Below, piece after piece: positions 51,385 to 60,400 of a stretch of 64,000 nucleotides of DNA. The notes beneath the pieces are model-generated. The model searched no databases. It was not told the DNA's origin and saw nothing but the letters and a program-made list of their open reading frames with translations. Every line of letters begins with the position of its first letter. Position 1 is the first letter of the stretch. This stretch comes from Alphaproteobacteria bacterium. Lineage in GTDB: Bacteria > Pseudomonadota > Alphaproteobacteria > Micavibrionales > Micavibrionaceae. A program made the translations under genes and the position numbers. The stretch is taken from the NCBI GenBank assembly GCA_009995595.1, contig JAACPE010000005.1, positions 19,925-83,924 on the forward strand. The letters run 5' to 3'.

Positions 51385-52469
51385 TATTTGGTGCCAGTGG
51401 CTCTATTGGGTCGATCAAGCGGGTCAAAGCCGTAATGCTGTAGCCATCTGATATCGCTCTCAAAGAAAGTCCGCAGGTCAGGGATGCCGTATTTTAACAT
51501 CGTAATCCGCTCAACGCCCATACCAAAGGCAAATCCTTGATACTCTTCTGGGTCATAGCCGCAGTTTTTAATGACATTTGGATGCACCATGCCACAGCCT
51601 AAAATCTCGAGCCAGTCTTCACCAGCGCCAATTTTCAGGCCGCCATCTTTACGCGAACAACCAATATCAACTTCAGCGCTCGGCTCTGTAAAAGGGAAGA
51701 AAGAGGGACGGAACTGCACAGGGAGATCATCCACTTCAAAATAGGCCTTGGCAAAATCTTGCAAGCATCCTTTAAGATGACCCATATGGATATCTTTATC
51801 AATCACAAGCCCTTCACATTGATGAAACATGGGCGTGTGTGTGATGTCGTAGTCAGAGCGATAGGTGCGCCCCATTACGATTGTTTTAATCGGCACGCCT
51901 TGTTCAACCATAGCGCGGATTTGAACCGTTGACGTATGCGTACGCAATAATTTCTTGGCCGCTTCGCCCGTTTCATCGGGATCATCGGGCAAGTAAAATG
52001 TATCATGCATTTCACGCGCAGGGTGACCGGGCGGGAAGTTCAGCGCGGTGAAATTATGCCAGTCATCTTCAATATCGGGGCCTTCGGACACGATAAAGCC
52101 CATTGAACCAAAAATCGTGGTGAGTTCTTCCATTGTTTGGCTGATCGGGTGAATTTTACCCTGTTTTTCGGGGCGCGCCGATAAAGAAACATCAATAGTT
52201 TCAGTAGCAAGGCGTTGCTCAAGCGCTTGTTTTTTAAGCGCGTATTCTTGACTGGCAATAAGCGCCGCTATTTCATCTTTCAGTAAATTAAGCGCTGCGC
52301 CTGTTGTTTTGCGCTCCTCAGGATCCATGCCGCCTAAAGTCTTCATCAGCGCAGTAATCTTGCCTTTTTTACCAAGGGCAGAAACGCGCACCGCTTCAAT
52401 CGAGTCTAAATCGTTTGCGGCTTCAACCATTTGGGTCAGCTCGTTTTTTAATTGGGATACATCAGTCAT
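51384..52469 (-). CDS. pheS: phenylalanyl-tRNA synthetase alpha subunit
   Basis: Catalytic subunit of the class II synthetase. N-terminal coiled coil (residues 1-100), then motif 2 ([31 protein letters not shown]), [17 protein letters not shown] and motif 3 [22 protein letters not shown]. 361 residues, full length. Followed by the GNAT gene in place of pheT. Confidence 0.95.
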   Translation of the reverse strand: MTDVSQLKNELTQMVEAANDLDSIEAVRVSALGKKGKITALMKTLGGMDPEERKTTGAALNLLKDEIAALIASQEYALKKQALEQRLATETIDVSLSARPEKQGKIHPISQTMEELTTIFGSMGFIVSEGPDIEDDWHNFTALNFPPGHPAREMHDTFYLPDDPDETGEAAKKLLRTHTSTVQIRAMVEQGVPIKTIVMGRTYRSDYDITHTPMFHQCEGLVIDKDIHMGHLKGCLQDFAKAYFEVDDLPVQFRPSFFPFTEPSAEVDIGCSRKDGGLKIGAGEDWLEILGCGMVHPNVIKNCGYDPEEYQGFAFGMGVERITMLKYGIPDLRTFFESDIRWLQHYGFDPLDRPNRATGTK

Positions 52470-52478
52470 GGATTGTTT

Positions 52479-53201
52479 TTAACGCACCGTTTCGCGTTGT
52501 GCAAGCTGGTTTTGCGGCATAGCCAAGCCCCATTCTTTCTCCAAAATAGGGGCAACTTCGGTTAGGCTATCAATAATGTAGTCTTTCTTATATTTTTCTA
52601 AGCGGGCGGGGGATAGCAACCCCCCTGAAATAGAAATACCAAGGATATCCATTTTACGCGCTAGCTCTGGCTCTTCATGGCTATCGCCAATGATGAAAGT
52701 ATTGTCGCGGTTAAAGCCATTTTCGTTTAAGAACATATCAAGACGCTCAAATTTATTCATGCCCGTGATAATAGTCGCGGGGTTTATATTGCCCGAAATC
52801 GTATCGAAATAATGTGCAATATCAAAACGATCAATATCGTTTTCCAGAGTTGTTTGAACGTGATTGCTCAAAATTTTACAAACGACCCCTTGGTTTTTTA
52901 GCCAATCAAGTAATGTAATCGCGCCATCGGCCAGATGGCAATTTTCTTTATGCGTATTATAAACATTGTGAAAAAGTTCACCGACTTCTTCGGCATGTTT
53001 TAGGTAATGATCAACGCTCACCCCCATTTTTTCGTAAAAATGAATAAGCGGAAAGGTGAACAGCTCTTGCTCTTGTTCGAGGGTAATATCAGGAATATTA
53101 AAAAAATTAAGGCACGCATTAGTTGCAATATGGGTGGCCTCCATATCATCAAATAATGTCCCGTTCCAATTAAAGACAGCCAGTTTTTTATGCGCGTTCA
53201 T
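52479..53201 (-). CDS. HAD-superfamily protein with substituted catalytic aspartates
   Basis: A 240-residue HAD-type fold: cap domain between about residues 20 and 95, motif II in LSNHVQTT, and motif IV in FIIGDSHEEPELARK. Motif I reads VFNWNGTLFDD, so both the nucleophile and the acid/base aspartates of DxDxT are asparagine. FDWNGTL occurs in known HAD proteins; losing the nucleophile as well suggests it no longer has phosphatase activity or works as a binding protein. It lies ten bases upstream of pheS on the same strand. Confidence 0.75.
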   Translation of the reverse strand: MNAHKKLAVFNWNGTLFDDMEATHIATNACLNFFNIPDITLEQEQELFTFPLIHFYEKMGVSVDHYLKHAEEVGELFHNVYNTHKENCHLADGAITLLDWLKNQGVVCKILSNHVQTTLENDIDRFDIAHYFDTISGNINPATIITGMNKFERLDMFLNENGFNRDNTFIIGDSHEEPELARKMDILGISISGGLLSPARLEKYKKDYIIDSLTEVAPILEKEWGLAMPQNQLAQRETVR

Positions 53202-53220
53202 AAATGACGTTATGGCATAA

Positions 53221-53249
53221 AAAAAAGCCCCACAGAAGGGGGCTTTTTA
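53221..53249 (-). terminator. intrinsic terminator of the 53256 gene
   Basis: AAAAAGCCCC..GGGGGCTTTTT hairpin, symmetrical in A/T runs, directly after the stop of the 53256-53903 gene on the minus strand. Confidence 0.85.
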
Positions 53250-53255
53250 AATTCT

Positions 53256-53903
53256 TTATCGCGGGGTTTGCGCTTTTAAGCCTACTTCCAATGTTGGGAG
53301 TAGTTTTTGAGCAAACGCTGAATAATGCTTTGTTACACTCGACATATCTGCCGCAAATTTATCAAGCCCTGAAATGGTTGGGTTGTCTTGTGCTAGTTTT
53401 TGAATAGCTGCGTTTAAACCTGTAAGGGCCATTTCAGCTATCCGTAAGTCAGTCTGTTTGACAGCTGAGCTGATTGGACGGCCTTCTATTTCTGCCATCG
53501 TAACATTCGTGGAAATCCGAACGCAGTCTTTTATCATTTTTAAGGCAATCGCTGATACGTGCTTGTCCGCATCTTCGAAAAAGCTATCTGGCTTATCTGT
53601 CGCAACACTTGCTGTTGATTTTGCGGCGGCTCCTTTTTCAATATCTGGAATGCCAGATGCCATGCGCTCCAATGGCTGCATAATGCCGCGTGTTATAAGA
53701 TGGTTGATCCCTATTAACGGAAAAATAAGACCTGAATCAAAAGCAAAACCCTTATCGATACTATATTCTTCTATCGCCACCGCTTTTGCAAACGTTCCCA
53801 TTTTGGTTACAATTTCTGGGATATTGACTGAACCATTGCCGCCGCCATGACCAGAGGCCGCTCTGAGCAATTCTTGTCCGATGCTAAGTGTCTTTAGAGC
53901 CAT
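53256..53903 (-). CDS. hypothetical protein, 215 residues
   Basis: Not recognised. ATG 53903 is preceded by AAAGGAT. The product begins with a Gly-rich stretch (GHGGGNGSVNIPE), has a weakly hydrophobic segment (SGLIFPLIGINHLI) and is otherwise helical, with Ala-rich C-terminal helices. No signal peptide. Terminators lie on both sides, so it is a self-contained unit set into the rplT to pheS gap that is normally continuous. Confidence 0.65.
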   Translation of the reverse strand: MALKTLSIGQELLRAASGHGGGNGSVNIPEIVTKMGTFAKAVAIEEYSIDKGFAFDSGLIFPLIGINHLITRGIMQPLERMASGIPDIEKGAAAKSTASVATDKPDSFFEDADKHVSAIALKMIKDCVRISTNVTMAEIEGRPISSAVKQTDLRIAEMALTGLNAAIQKLAQDNPTISGLDKFAADMSSVTKHYSAFAQKLLPTLEVGLKAQTPR

Positions 53904-53958
53904 TATATTATCCTTTAATATTTAAGCACAAAATTACATAATAAATATAATATGTCAA

Positions 53959-53990
53959 TAAAAAAGCCCTTTATGAGAGGGCTTTTTGAA
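53959..53990 (-). terminator. intrinsic terminator of rpmI-rplT
   Basis: AAAAAGCCCT..GAGGGCTTTTT hairpin, immediately downstream of rplT on the minus strand. Confidence 0.85.
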
Positions 53991-54010
53991 TTTTTCATTG
54001 TAAAGTTAAA

Positions 54011-54376
54011 TTAAGCGGCTTTTTTAAGAGCGGCTTGGGCAAGCTTTGCAATCTCTGCAAAGGCTGCTTCGTCGCGTGCTGCGATATCGGCTAGAACTTT
54101 ACGGTCTAGATCAATACCAGCAAGCTTCAAACCGTTCATGAAAGTTGAATATTTCATGCCGTTGATACGGGCCGCTGCATTGATGCGTTGAATCCATAGG
54201 CTACGGAAATTGCGTTTCTTTTGCTTACGACCAATATACGCGTACTGACCTGCTTTCTCGACAGCTTGTACAGCTGTACGGAAACAGTTCTTACGACGGC
54301 CATAATAGCCTTTTGCTTTTGTAATAACTTTTCTATGACGAGCGTGTGATGACGCTCCACCTATAACACGTGCCAT
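54011..54376 (-). CDS. rplT: 50S ribosomal protein L20
   Basis: Large-subunit assembly protein. [43 protein letters not shown] core and [15 protein letters not shown] identify it. 121 residues, standard. Start overlaps the rpmI stop by one base (TAATG). infC, often the first gene of this operon, is not adjacent. Confidence 0.96.
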   Translation of the reverse strand: MARVIGGASSHARHRKVITKAKGYYGRRKNCFRTAVQAVEKAGQYAYIGRKQKKRNFRSLWIQRINAAARINGMKYSTFMNGLKLAGIDLDRKVLADIAARDEAAFAEIAKLAQAALKKAA

Positions 54377-54624
54377 TATTTCGCTCCTTGATCTTTAACT
54401 TTTTTAACGCCTTTTTTCTTCTTACGTCCGTAAGGCAGCCAGTTCGTTAAAATGATCTTCGCGTCCGCTGCGCACAATGTTGTTGTACGGCGTGCTTTAC
54501 GCTTCATAGATTTTGGTTTGTTCATCATCATGTGTGACGTTTTAGCCTGACCAGATTTGATCTTTCCGCTACCTGTCACACGAAAGCGCTTTTTGACAGA
54601 GCTTTTCGTTTTCATCTTCGGCAT
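54376..54624 (-). CDS. rpmI: 50S ribosomal protein L35, C-terminally extended
   Basis: [20 protein letters not shown], then [16 protein letters not shown] and [17 protein letters not shown] fit L35. At 82 residues it is about 15 longer than usual, through a Lys-rich tail ([15 protein letters not shown]). Overlaps rplT by one base. Confidence 0.94.
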   Translation of the reverse strand: MPKMKTKSSVKKRFRVTGSGKIKSGQAKTSHMMMNKPKSMKRKARRTTTLCAADAKIILTNWLPYGRKKKKGVKKVKDQGAK

Positions 54625-54763
54625 TTTCTATCTCCTTGAAATAAAAGGGTTATTTTAAATATATGCATATTTGAGGCAGCCAAATTTCGCCAAAATATGC
54701 TTGAATGTGAGGGTTATAGCGCCAAAAGAGCCCTGATTGCAAGCCTAAAAGTGTGGTACAGGC

Positions 54764-55279
54764 TTATTTCCGAGCAAGTGGCGTTGCGTATTGGTTTTCT
54801 AAATCCCATGGGAAATGAACCCAAGTATCTTGGGAAAAAGCGGTCACGAAACTATCGGCAAGCTTTTCGCCTGCTGGTTTTGTGTAAATACAGGCAAAAT
54901 GCGCCTTGGGGTACATTTCACGCGCTATTTTAAAGGTATTTCCTGTGTCTACAAGATCATCAACGACAATCCATCCTTCGCCGTCACCGTTACCATCTTT
55001 ATCGACCATGTCGGGGCGTTTGAGGATATTGGTTTGGCTCCCTTGATCTTTTACATCGTAGCTATTAATGCAAAATGTCTCAACCGTGAGCACTTCAAGT
55101 TCCCGCGCCACAATACATGCGGGGACGAGGCCGCCGCGTGTTATGCCAATAATGCCCTTCCACTTACCACCCTCTAATGGGCCTTTACCTAATAATTTCC
55201 AAGCGAGCGCTTTACCATTACGATGAAGCTCCTCCCATGAAACGGGAAAATCTTTTGTATAAGAAGATGAATCAGCCAT
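54764..55279 (-). CDS. gpt: xanthine-guanine phosphoribosyltransferase
   Basis: Salvages xanthine and guanine with PRPP. Type I phosphoribosyltransferase with IIGITRGGLVPACIVARELE, the PRPP motif WIVVDDLVDTGNTFKIAR and a C-terminal W-rich purine hood (WVHFPWDLENQ). 171 residues, close to Escherichia coli Gpt. Divergent from the DUF1223 gene. Confidence 0.9.
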   Translation of the reverse strand: MADSSSYTKDFPVSWEELHRNGKALAWKLLGKGPLEGGKWKGIIGITRGGLVPACIVARELEVLTVETFCINSYDVKDQGSQTNILKRPDMVDKDGNGDGEGWIVVDDLVDTGNTFKIAREMYPKAHFACIYTKPAGEKLADSFVTAFSQDTWVHFPWDLENQYATPLARK

Positions 55280-55322
55280 GCGCGCCCCTTGTTTTTTTGA
55301 GAATATGCCCTAGTTTGGCGCC

Positions 55323-56009
55323 ATGTTCAAAATGTTTCTTATAATGCTGGGCGCTTGCCTTGCACTTTTATCAAATGCGGCGGCGAATGATTCTGCCCCG
55401 CAAAAACCGCCTGTGGTGGTTGAACTGTTTACGTCAGAATTTTGTCCCGCTTGCCCCCCCGCGGATCAATATCTGGCCAAATTATCCAATGAAGCCAACA
55501 TGATCACGCTGGGCTGTCATGTTACATATTTCCAAGGACGTAGTGATTTAGGCCGCCCGTTTTGCTCTCAAAGACAATTTGATTACATGCGCCAGTTAAG
55601 GGGGAAGTCACCTTTTACGCCGCAATTTGTCATTAACGGTCATCGTTCTGTCGTTGGAACGCGACAAAGCGAAGTTGCCGCTTCTTTATTAAAAGCGCAA
55701 TCTGCTGATACGCAGTACATTAATATCTACCCCAAGGCACATGGCGTTTATGGCTATGAATTACCATTAATCCCTTTAGGGCAATACACGCTTTTTATGG
55801 CGCTTTATCAAACGGAGCAAACTGTCCGTGGCCGCCAATATGCAAGCGCGGTTGATCTAATCTTAAATCTAGGAGATTGGGACGGTGTATCCGACGCTCG
55901 GGTTTTCTTTCCTGCTGTGCGCGATAATCATGCAGGCTTTGCCATTTTCGCAAAAGAGTTAAAATCAGGAAAAATTATGGCCGCGGGGAAATATCATTTT
56001 GGGGCGTAG
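55323..56009 (+). CDS. DUF1223 secreted thioredoxin-like protein
   Basis: A 228-residue protein with a signal peptide (FLIMLGACLALLSNAAA) and a thioredoxin-like N-terminal half: VVELFTSEFCPACPPADQYL with a CxxC, then TPQFVINGHRSVVG. This matches DUF1223, periplasmic proteins of unknown function found in alphaproteobacteria. Its last 35 bases overlap the convergent sugar transferase gene. Confidence 0.87.
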   Translation: MFKMFLIMLGACLALLSNAAANDSAPQKPPVVVELFTSEFCPACPPADQYLAKLSNEANMITLGCHVTYFQGRSDLGRPFCSQRQFDYMRQLRGKSPFTPQFVINGHRSVVGTRQSEVAASLLKAQSADTQYINIYPKAHGVYGYELPLIPLGQYTLFMALYQTEQTVRGRQYASAVDLILNLGDWDGVSDARVFFPAVRDNHAGFAIFAKELKSGKIMAAGKYHFGA

Positions 56010-56631
56010 CAAAAGGCTTGTGATCTTCTTTACCCCTCAGTGCTACCATGAGGCCTCCTCCAACATATAAAAAAGCACGGCGAATTGAAGGCGCACCCTG
56101 CGCAAATTCAACTTCCCTTTTAATTGTAGATTCAGCTGTTACCTCACCGGGTCTATAGATTTGTGCATTTTGGTAAGGGCCAAATATGCCTTGGGGAACA
56201 GACAGAATAATTTTTCTTTGATCTTCGGGTATTTTTTCTATTTCTTTTATCATTCTGGGCCTTGGCCCGACCATGCTCATATCACCATATAAAACGTTCC
56301 AAAATTGCGGGATTTCATCAAAGCCTTTTGCGCGTATAAATCGTCCAAATCGTGTTTTTCGTTGAGCATCTTGAGAGGGATCATTCTCTGCCCCTTCAAC
56401 ATTTTTCATGCTGCGGTATTTCCACATTTTGAATTCTTGTCCATTTTTTCCCACACGGATTTGAGGGTAATAGACATCGCCGCCGTCTTCTTTTTTAATT
56501 TGGTGTTCAATTATTTTTCGAAGTGGGTACGATAAAATTAATGCCATTGAGGCCAAAATAATATCACTCACCCGTTTTGTCTGAGGCGATTGGATCAACT
56601 TTGTTGCGCTATTTGATAATAAATGTAACAT
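55975..56631 (-). CDS. bacterial sugar transferase (initiating glycosyltransferase)
   Basis: Transfers a sugar-phosphate to the lipid carrier undecaprenyl phosphate. The catalytic domain has the family motifs IRVGKNGQEFKMWKYRSM, TRFGRFIRAKGFDEIPQFWNVL and MSMVGPRPRM, with one hydrophobic segment (DIILASMALILSYPLR) before it. ATG 56631 gives 218 residues; a TTG at 56670 is possible. It lacks the multi-helix N-terminus of WbaP-like enzymes, as in the short PglC-like type. Isolated from the polysaccharide cluster at 14491. Confidence 0.87.
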   Translation of the reverse strand: MLHLLSNSATKLIQSPQTKRVSDIILASMALILSYPLRKIIEHQIKKEDGGDVYYPQIRVGKNGQEFKMWKYRSMKNVEGAENDPSQDAQRKTRFGRFIRAKGFDEIPQFWNVLYGDMSMVGPRPRMIKEIEKIPEDQRKIILSVPQGIFGPYQNAQIYRPGEVTAESTIKREVEFAQGAPSIRRAFLYVGGGLMVALRGKEDHKPFATPQNDISPRP

Positions 56632-56688
56632 AATAGGATATTTATTACGTAAATTAAATGCAAATTGCAACTATTTTATGAAAAATAA

Positions 56689-59478
56689 TTAATGCGCTTG
56701 ACCCCAGCTTTTTCCTGAGCCAGCTTCTGCGATGAGGGGAACATCAAGTTTGACGACATTTTCCATGATGTCTTTGACCAGAGCGCTGGTTTGATCAAGC
56801 TCGTCCTCTGGGACTTCGAAGATAAGCTCATCATGCACTTGGAGGAGCATGCGCGCATGAAGGTTTGCGGCGTTTAAAGCGCCTGGCATTTTAATCATCG
56901 CCATTTTCATGATATCGGCGGCGGTGCCTTGAAGGGGCGCATTTATTGCTGCGCGTTCGGCCCCTTGGCGGACATTGCCCATTTTATTGTTAATATTAGG
57001 CGTGAAACATTTACGGCCAAAGAGCGTCTGAACGTATTCATGCTTGCGGGCAAATTCTTTTTGTTCTTCCATGAAATCGCGGATCTCACTAAAGACATCA
57101 AGGTATTTGGTAATAAATTGGTGCGCATCAGCAGGATCACAATCCAGCTGCTTGGCAAGTCCCCAGCCTGAAATGCCATAGATGATACCAAAGTTTACAG
57201 CTTTTGCTTGACGGCGAAGATCTCCAGTAACTTTGTCAAGCGGCACGCCAAAAACTTGGCTTGCGGTAAGCGCATGAATATCGACATTGTCAATAAAGGC
57301 TTGTTTAAGCGCCTTCACATCGGCCATTTCGGCGGCAAGGCGCAGTTCAACTTGGGAGTAATCAACAGCAAGCAATACGTGCCCCTCTTCTGCAACGAAG
57401 GCTTCACGAATTTTGCGGCCCTCTTCGGTGCGGATAGGAATATTTTGTAAGTTCGGATCAGATGAGGCAAGACGCCCCGTTGATGTCCCCGCCATAGAAA
57501 ATGAGGTATGCACGCGCCCAGTTTGCGGGTTAATTTGCTCTTGAAGCGCATCCGTATATGTGCTTTTTAATTTTGATAGACCCCGCCATTCAAGGATATT
57601 TGTAACAATACCATGCCCTTGGGCGGACAGTTTTTCGAGTGTACCAACATCAGTTGACCATTGCCCTGTTTTAGTTTTTTTACCGCCTTCTAACCCCATC
57701 TGCTCATATAAAATTTCACCAATTTGTTTGGGAGAACCAACGTTAAATTCTGTTCCCGCTTCGGTTTGAATTTTCTTTTCTAATTCTATAATTTTTTTAG
57801 AAAACTCCGCGCTCATTTCTTTGAGGATAAGCGGGTCGACTTTAATGCCGTTCAGCTCCATTTGACCGATGACGGGAATAAGCGGGCGTTCGATATCCTC
57901 ATAAACGCGTGCCATTTTTTCATGCGCGATACGCGGCTTTAAAATGTGATGAAGGCGACGTGTTATGTCTGCATCTTCGGCGGCGTAATCAAGTGCTTTG
58001 TTCAAATCAATTTTATCAAAAGTGACTTGGTTTTTGCCTTTTCCTGCGACATCGGCATATTGAATGGGTTCATGATCAAAAAAAAGTTTTGACATACCGT
58101 CCATAGAATTTGAATGGCTTGTGCCATCTAAGGAATAAGCCATCAGCATCGTGTCATCACAGGGTGTCATTTGAATCCCATGTTTGGCGAGCATTTGCCA
58201 ATCATATTTAATATTTTGTCCTATTTTTAATACGCTCGCATCTTCGAGGATAGGCTTAAGTGCACTAATTGCCTCATTAAAAGGAATTTGTGTAAGGTCG
58301 CCCTGACTATCGCCCAATAAGTCAACTTCTTCTGGCACATGAGCGAGAGGGATGTAGGCTGCTTTGCCGATGGTTGAGCAAACTGAAATGCCCACCAGTT
58401 TTGCAATCGCTGGGGTGAGTGCCGTTGTTTCTGTATCTATTGCGAGCACGCCTGTTTCGTAGGCTTCATTTATCCAGCTTCGAAGGGTTTTGATATCTGT
58501 AATCAGCGTATATTGGTTGTCACTGATTTTTGGTAAATTATCCTTTTGAAGGGGCGCGGAAGTCTCTTTTTTGATGTCATTTTTAATGACGGGCGCTTTT
58601 GATGGTTCGCCTAAACGCGCCAGCATAGATTTAAAGCCCTGCTTTTCCAAAAAAGCCTTAAGTTCAGGCATGCTTGTATCGTGATGCGTGAATGTATCAA
58701 TAGAGACGGGTACAGGTGCATCTTGGGCAAGGGTCACAAGCTTCATCGAGATACGGGCCATGTCGGCATTTTCAATAAGTTTTTCGCGGCGCTTGGGCTG
58801 TTTAATTTCTTCGGCGCGGCTTAACAATTCTTCGAGCGAGCCATATTCATTAATAAGTTGTGCCGCCGTTTTAACGCCAATGCCAGGAACTCCTGGAATA
58901 TTATCTGTTGGATCACCCGCAAGCGCTTGTACGTCGATCACTTTTTCTGGCGGCACGCCAAATTTTTCAATTACCCCTGCGGGGTCGATGATGGTGTTTT
59001 TCATCGGGTCCATCATGACGATATCATCCGTGATAAGCTGCATGAGGTCTTTGTCCGATGAAATAATAATAACTTTTTTGCCCAGAGCCACGGCTTGCTT
59101 GGCGTAAGTAGCAATTAGATCATCGGCTTCATAACCTTCCAATTCAACAGCAGGCACGCCGAGCGCTATGGTGGCTTGGCGTACAAGCGGAAATTGCGGG
59201 ATAAGATCTTCGGGCGTCTCATCGCGGTTGGCTTTATATTTCGCGTAAATTTCATTTCTGAAATTGGCGCGCGCTGCATCAAAAATAACGGCAATTGCGG
59301 CTTCTGAATGATCACTGAGCAGCTTCATCATCATATTGGTAAAGCCATAAACCGCGCCAACGGGAACGCCTTCTGGGTTTGTCAGGCTCGCGCCGCCGCT
59401 ATAGGCCATCGCGTAATAGGCGCGGAAAATATACCCTGATCCATCAACAAGGAAGATTGTGTCTTTATCTGCTTTCAT
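56689..59478 (-). CDS. polA: DNA polymerase I
   Basis: Gap-filling and repair polymerase. 929 residues in three domains: 5' nuclease (1-290, SGYIFRAYYAM, YEADDLIATYA), 3'-5' exonuclease (about 325-510, with DTETTAL, GQNIKYDW and YAAEDADIT all intact, so proofreading is likely) and polymerase (VDYSQVELRLAAE, RRQAKAVNFGIIYG, QVHDELIFEVPE). Full length. Confidence 0.97.
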   Translation of the reverse strand: MKADKDTIFLVDGSGYIFRAYYAMAYSGGASLTNPEGVPVGAVYGFTNMMMKLLSDHSEAAIAVIFDAARANFRNEIYAKYKANRDETPEDLIPQFPLVRQATIALGVPAVELEGYEADDLIATYAKQAVALGKKVIIISSDKDLMQLITDDIVMMDPMKNTIIDPAGVIEKFGVPPEKVIDVQALAGDPTDNIPGVPGIGVKTAAQLINEYGSLEELLSRAEEIKQPKRREKLIENADMARISMKLVTLAQDAPVPVSIDTFTHHDTSMPELKAFLEKQGFKSMLARLGEPSKAPVIKNDIKKETSAPLQKDNLPKISDNQYTLITDIKTLRSWINEAYETGVLAIDTETTALTPAIAKLVGISVCSTIGKAAYIPLAHVPEEVDLLGDSQGDLTQIPFNEAISALKPILEDASVLKIGQNIKYDWQMLAKHGIQMTPCDDTMLMAYSLDGTSHSNSMDGMSKLFFDHEPIQYADVAGKGKNQVTFDKIDLNKALDYAAEDADITRRLHHILKPRIAHEKMARVYEDIERPLIPVIGQMELNGIKVDPLILKEMSAEFSKKIIELEKKIQTEAGTEFNVGSPKQIGEILYEQMGLEGGKKTKTGQWSTDVGTLEKLSAQGHGIVTNILEWRGLSKLKSTYTDALQEQINPQTGRVHTSFSMAGTSTGRLASSDPNLQNIPIRTEEGRKIREAFVAEEGHVLLAVDYSQVELRLAAEMADVKALKQAFIDNVDIHALTASQVFGVPLDKVTGDLRRQAKAVNFGIIYGISGWGLAKQLDCDPADAHQFITKYLDVFSEIRDFMEEQKEFARKHEYVQTLFGRKCFTPNINNKMGNVRQGAERAAINAPLQGTAADIMKMAMIKMPGALNAANLHARMLLQVHDELIFEVPEDELDQTSALVKDIMENVVKLDVPLIAEAGSGKSWGQAH

Positions 59479-59520
59479 ACAAATGTTTTAGCGACTACGG
59501 CGCAAAGACACAAAGATTCT

Positions 59521-60366
59521 TTATGCTTTCCTCACAGTATAAAGTGCTACTGCTGCGGCGTTAGATACGTTTAGGCAGGGGATTGCGCCTGTAACGGGAA
59601 GGCGAGCAAGTATATCGCATTGCTCGCGCACAAGGCGGCGCATGCCGTCGCCTTCGGCGCCCATGACAAGGACGAGTTTGTTATATTTTGGAAGCTCTTC
59701 CATTTCTTTTTCACCGCGTTCATCAAGCCCAACGGCGAAATAGCCCTCTTTTTGAAGGGTTTCTAAGCATCGCGTGAGGTTTGTTTCATAGATAATCGGA
59801 ACGTGCTCTACTGCGCCGCAAGCCGTTTTGGCCAAAATACCGCCTAGATCAGGCGCGTGTTTATCCTGCATAATCAAGGCGGATGCCCCAAAAACCGAAG
59901 CGGAGCGTAAAATGGCCCCAACGTTATGCGGATCAGTCACTTGGTCAAGCATGATAAGCACCGTGCGGTCATCATTAAAGGTTTTGGCAATAATATCGCG
60001 TATATCAAAATCTTCAAGATTTTGCGCCGATAGGGCAATTCCTTGGTGCACTGTCCCGGGCGGGGTCGCATTATCAAGGGCAGTTTTATCAATAATTTGC
60101 GGGCTTGGGCGCTTAAGACCTGCCGCATTTGCTTTCTTGATCGTATCTTCAAAGCCAAACATCGCGCTTTCGGTGATAAAGAGCGCATGGATGTGGCGTT
60201 TTGGGTTTAGCCATGCCTCAGCAACGGCGTGAAAACCAAACATTGTGATATTCAACCGCGCTGATTTGCTTTGTTTGCCTTTATGACCTTTATGTTTGTT
60301 ATTGTGATGTTTCATAATACATTGTTTATCCGAACGGCCCCTGAAATCAATGTTTATTTTGGCCAT
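59521..60366 (-). CDS. rlmB: 23S rRNA 2'-O-ribose methyltransferase, RlmB/TrmH family
   Basis: SPOUT-type methyltransferase using S-adenosylmethionine. Motif 1 DPHNVGAILRSASVFGA, motif 2 LVMGAEGDGMRRLVREQCD and motif 3 IPCLNVSNAAAVALY form the knotted active site. An L30e-like substrate-binding domain precedes it (residues 40-110). The first 40 residues are basic, His/Lys-rich. 281 residues. RlmB is the likeliest member; another TrmH-family role is possible. Confidence 0.88.
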   Translation of the reverse strand: MAKINIDFRGRSDKQCIMKHHNNKHKGHKGKQSKSARLNITMFGFHAVAEAWLNPKRHIHALFITESAMFGFEDTIKKANAAGLKRPSPQIIDKTALDNATPPGTVHQGIALSAQNLEDFDIRDIIAKTFNDDRTVLIMLDQVTDPHNVGAILRSASVFGASALIMQDKHAPDLGGILAKTACGAVEHVPIIYETNLTRCLETLQKEGYFAVGLDERGEKEMEELPKYNKLVLVMGAEGDGMRRLVREQCDILARLPVTGAIPCLNVSNAAAVALYTVRKA

Positions 60367-60400
60367 TTATTTTTTCGGCCAAAAGCCGTAACGTGACAGC

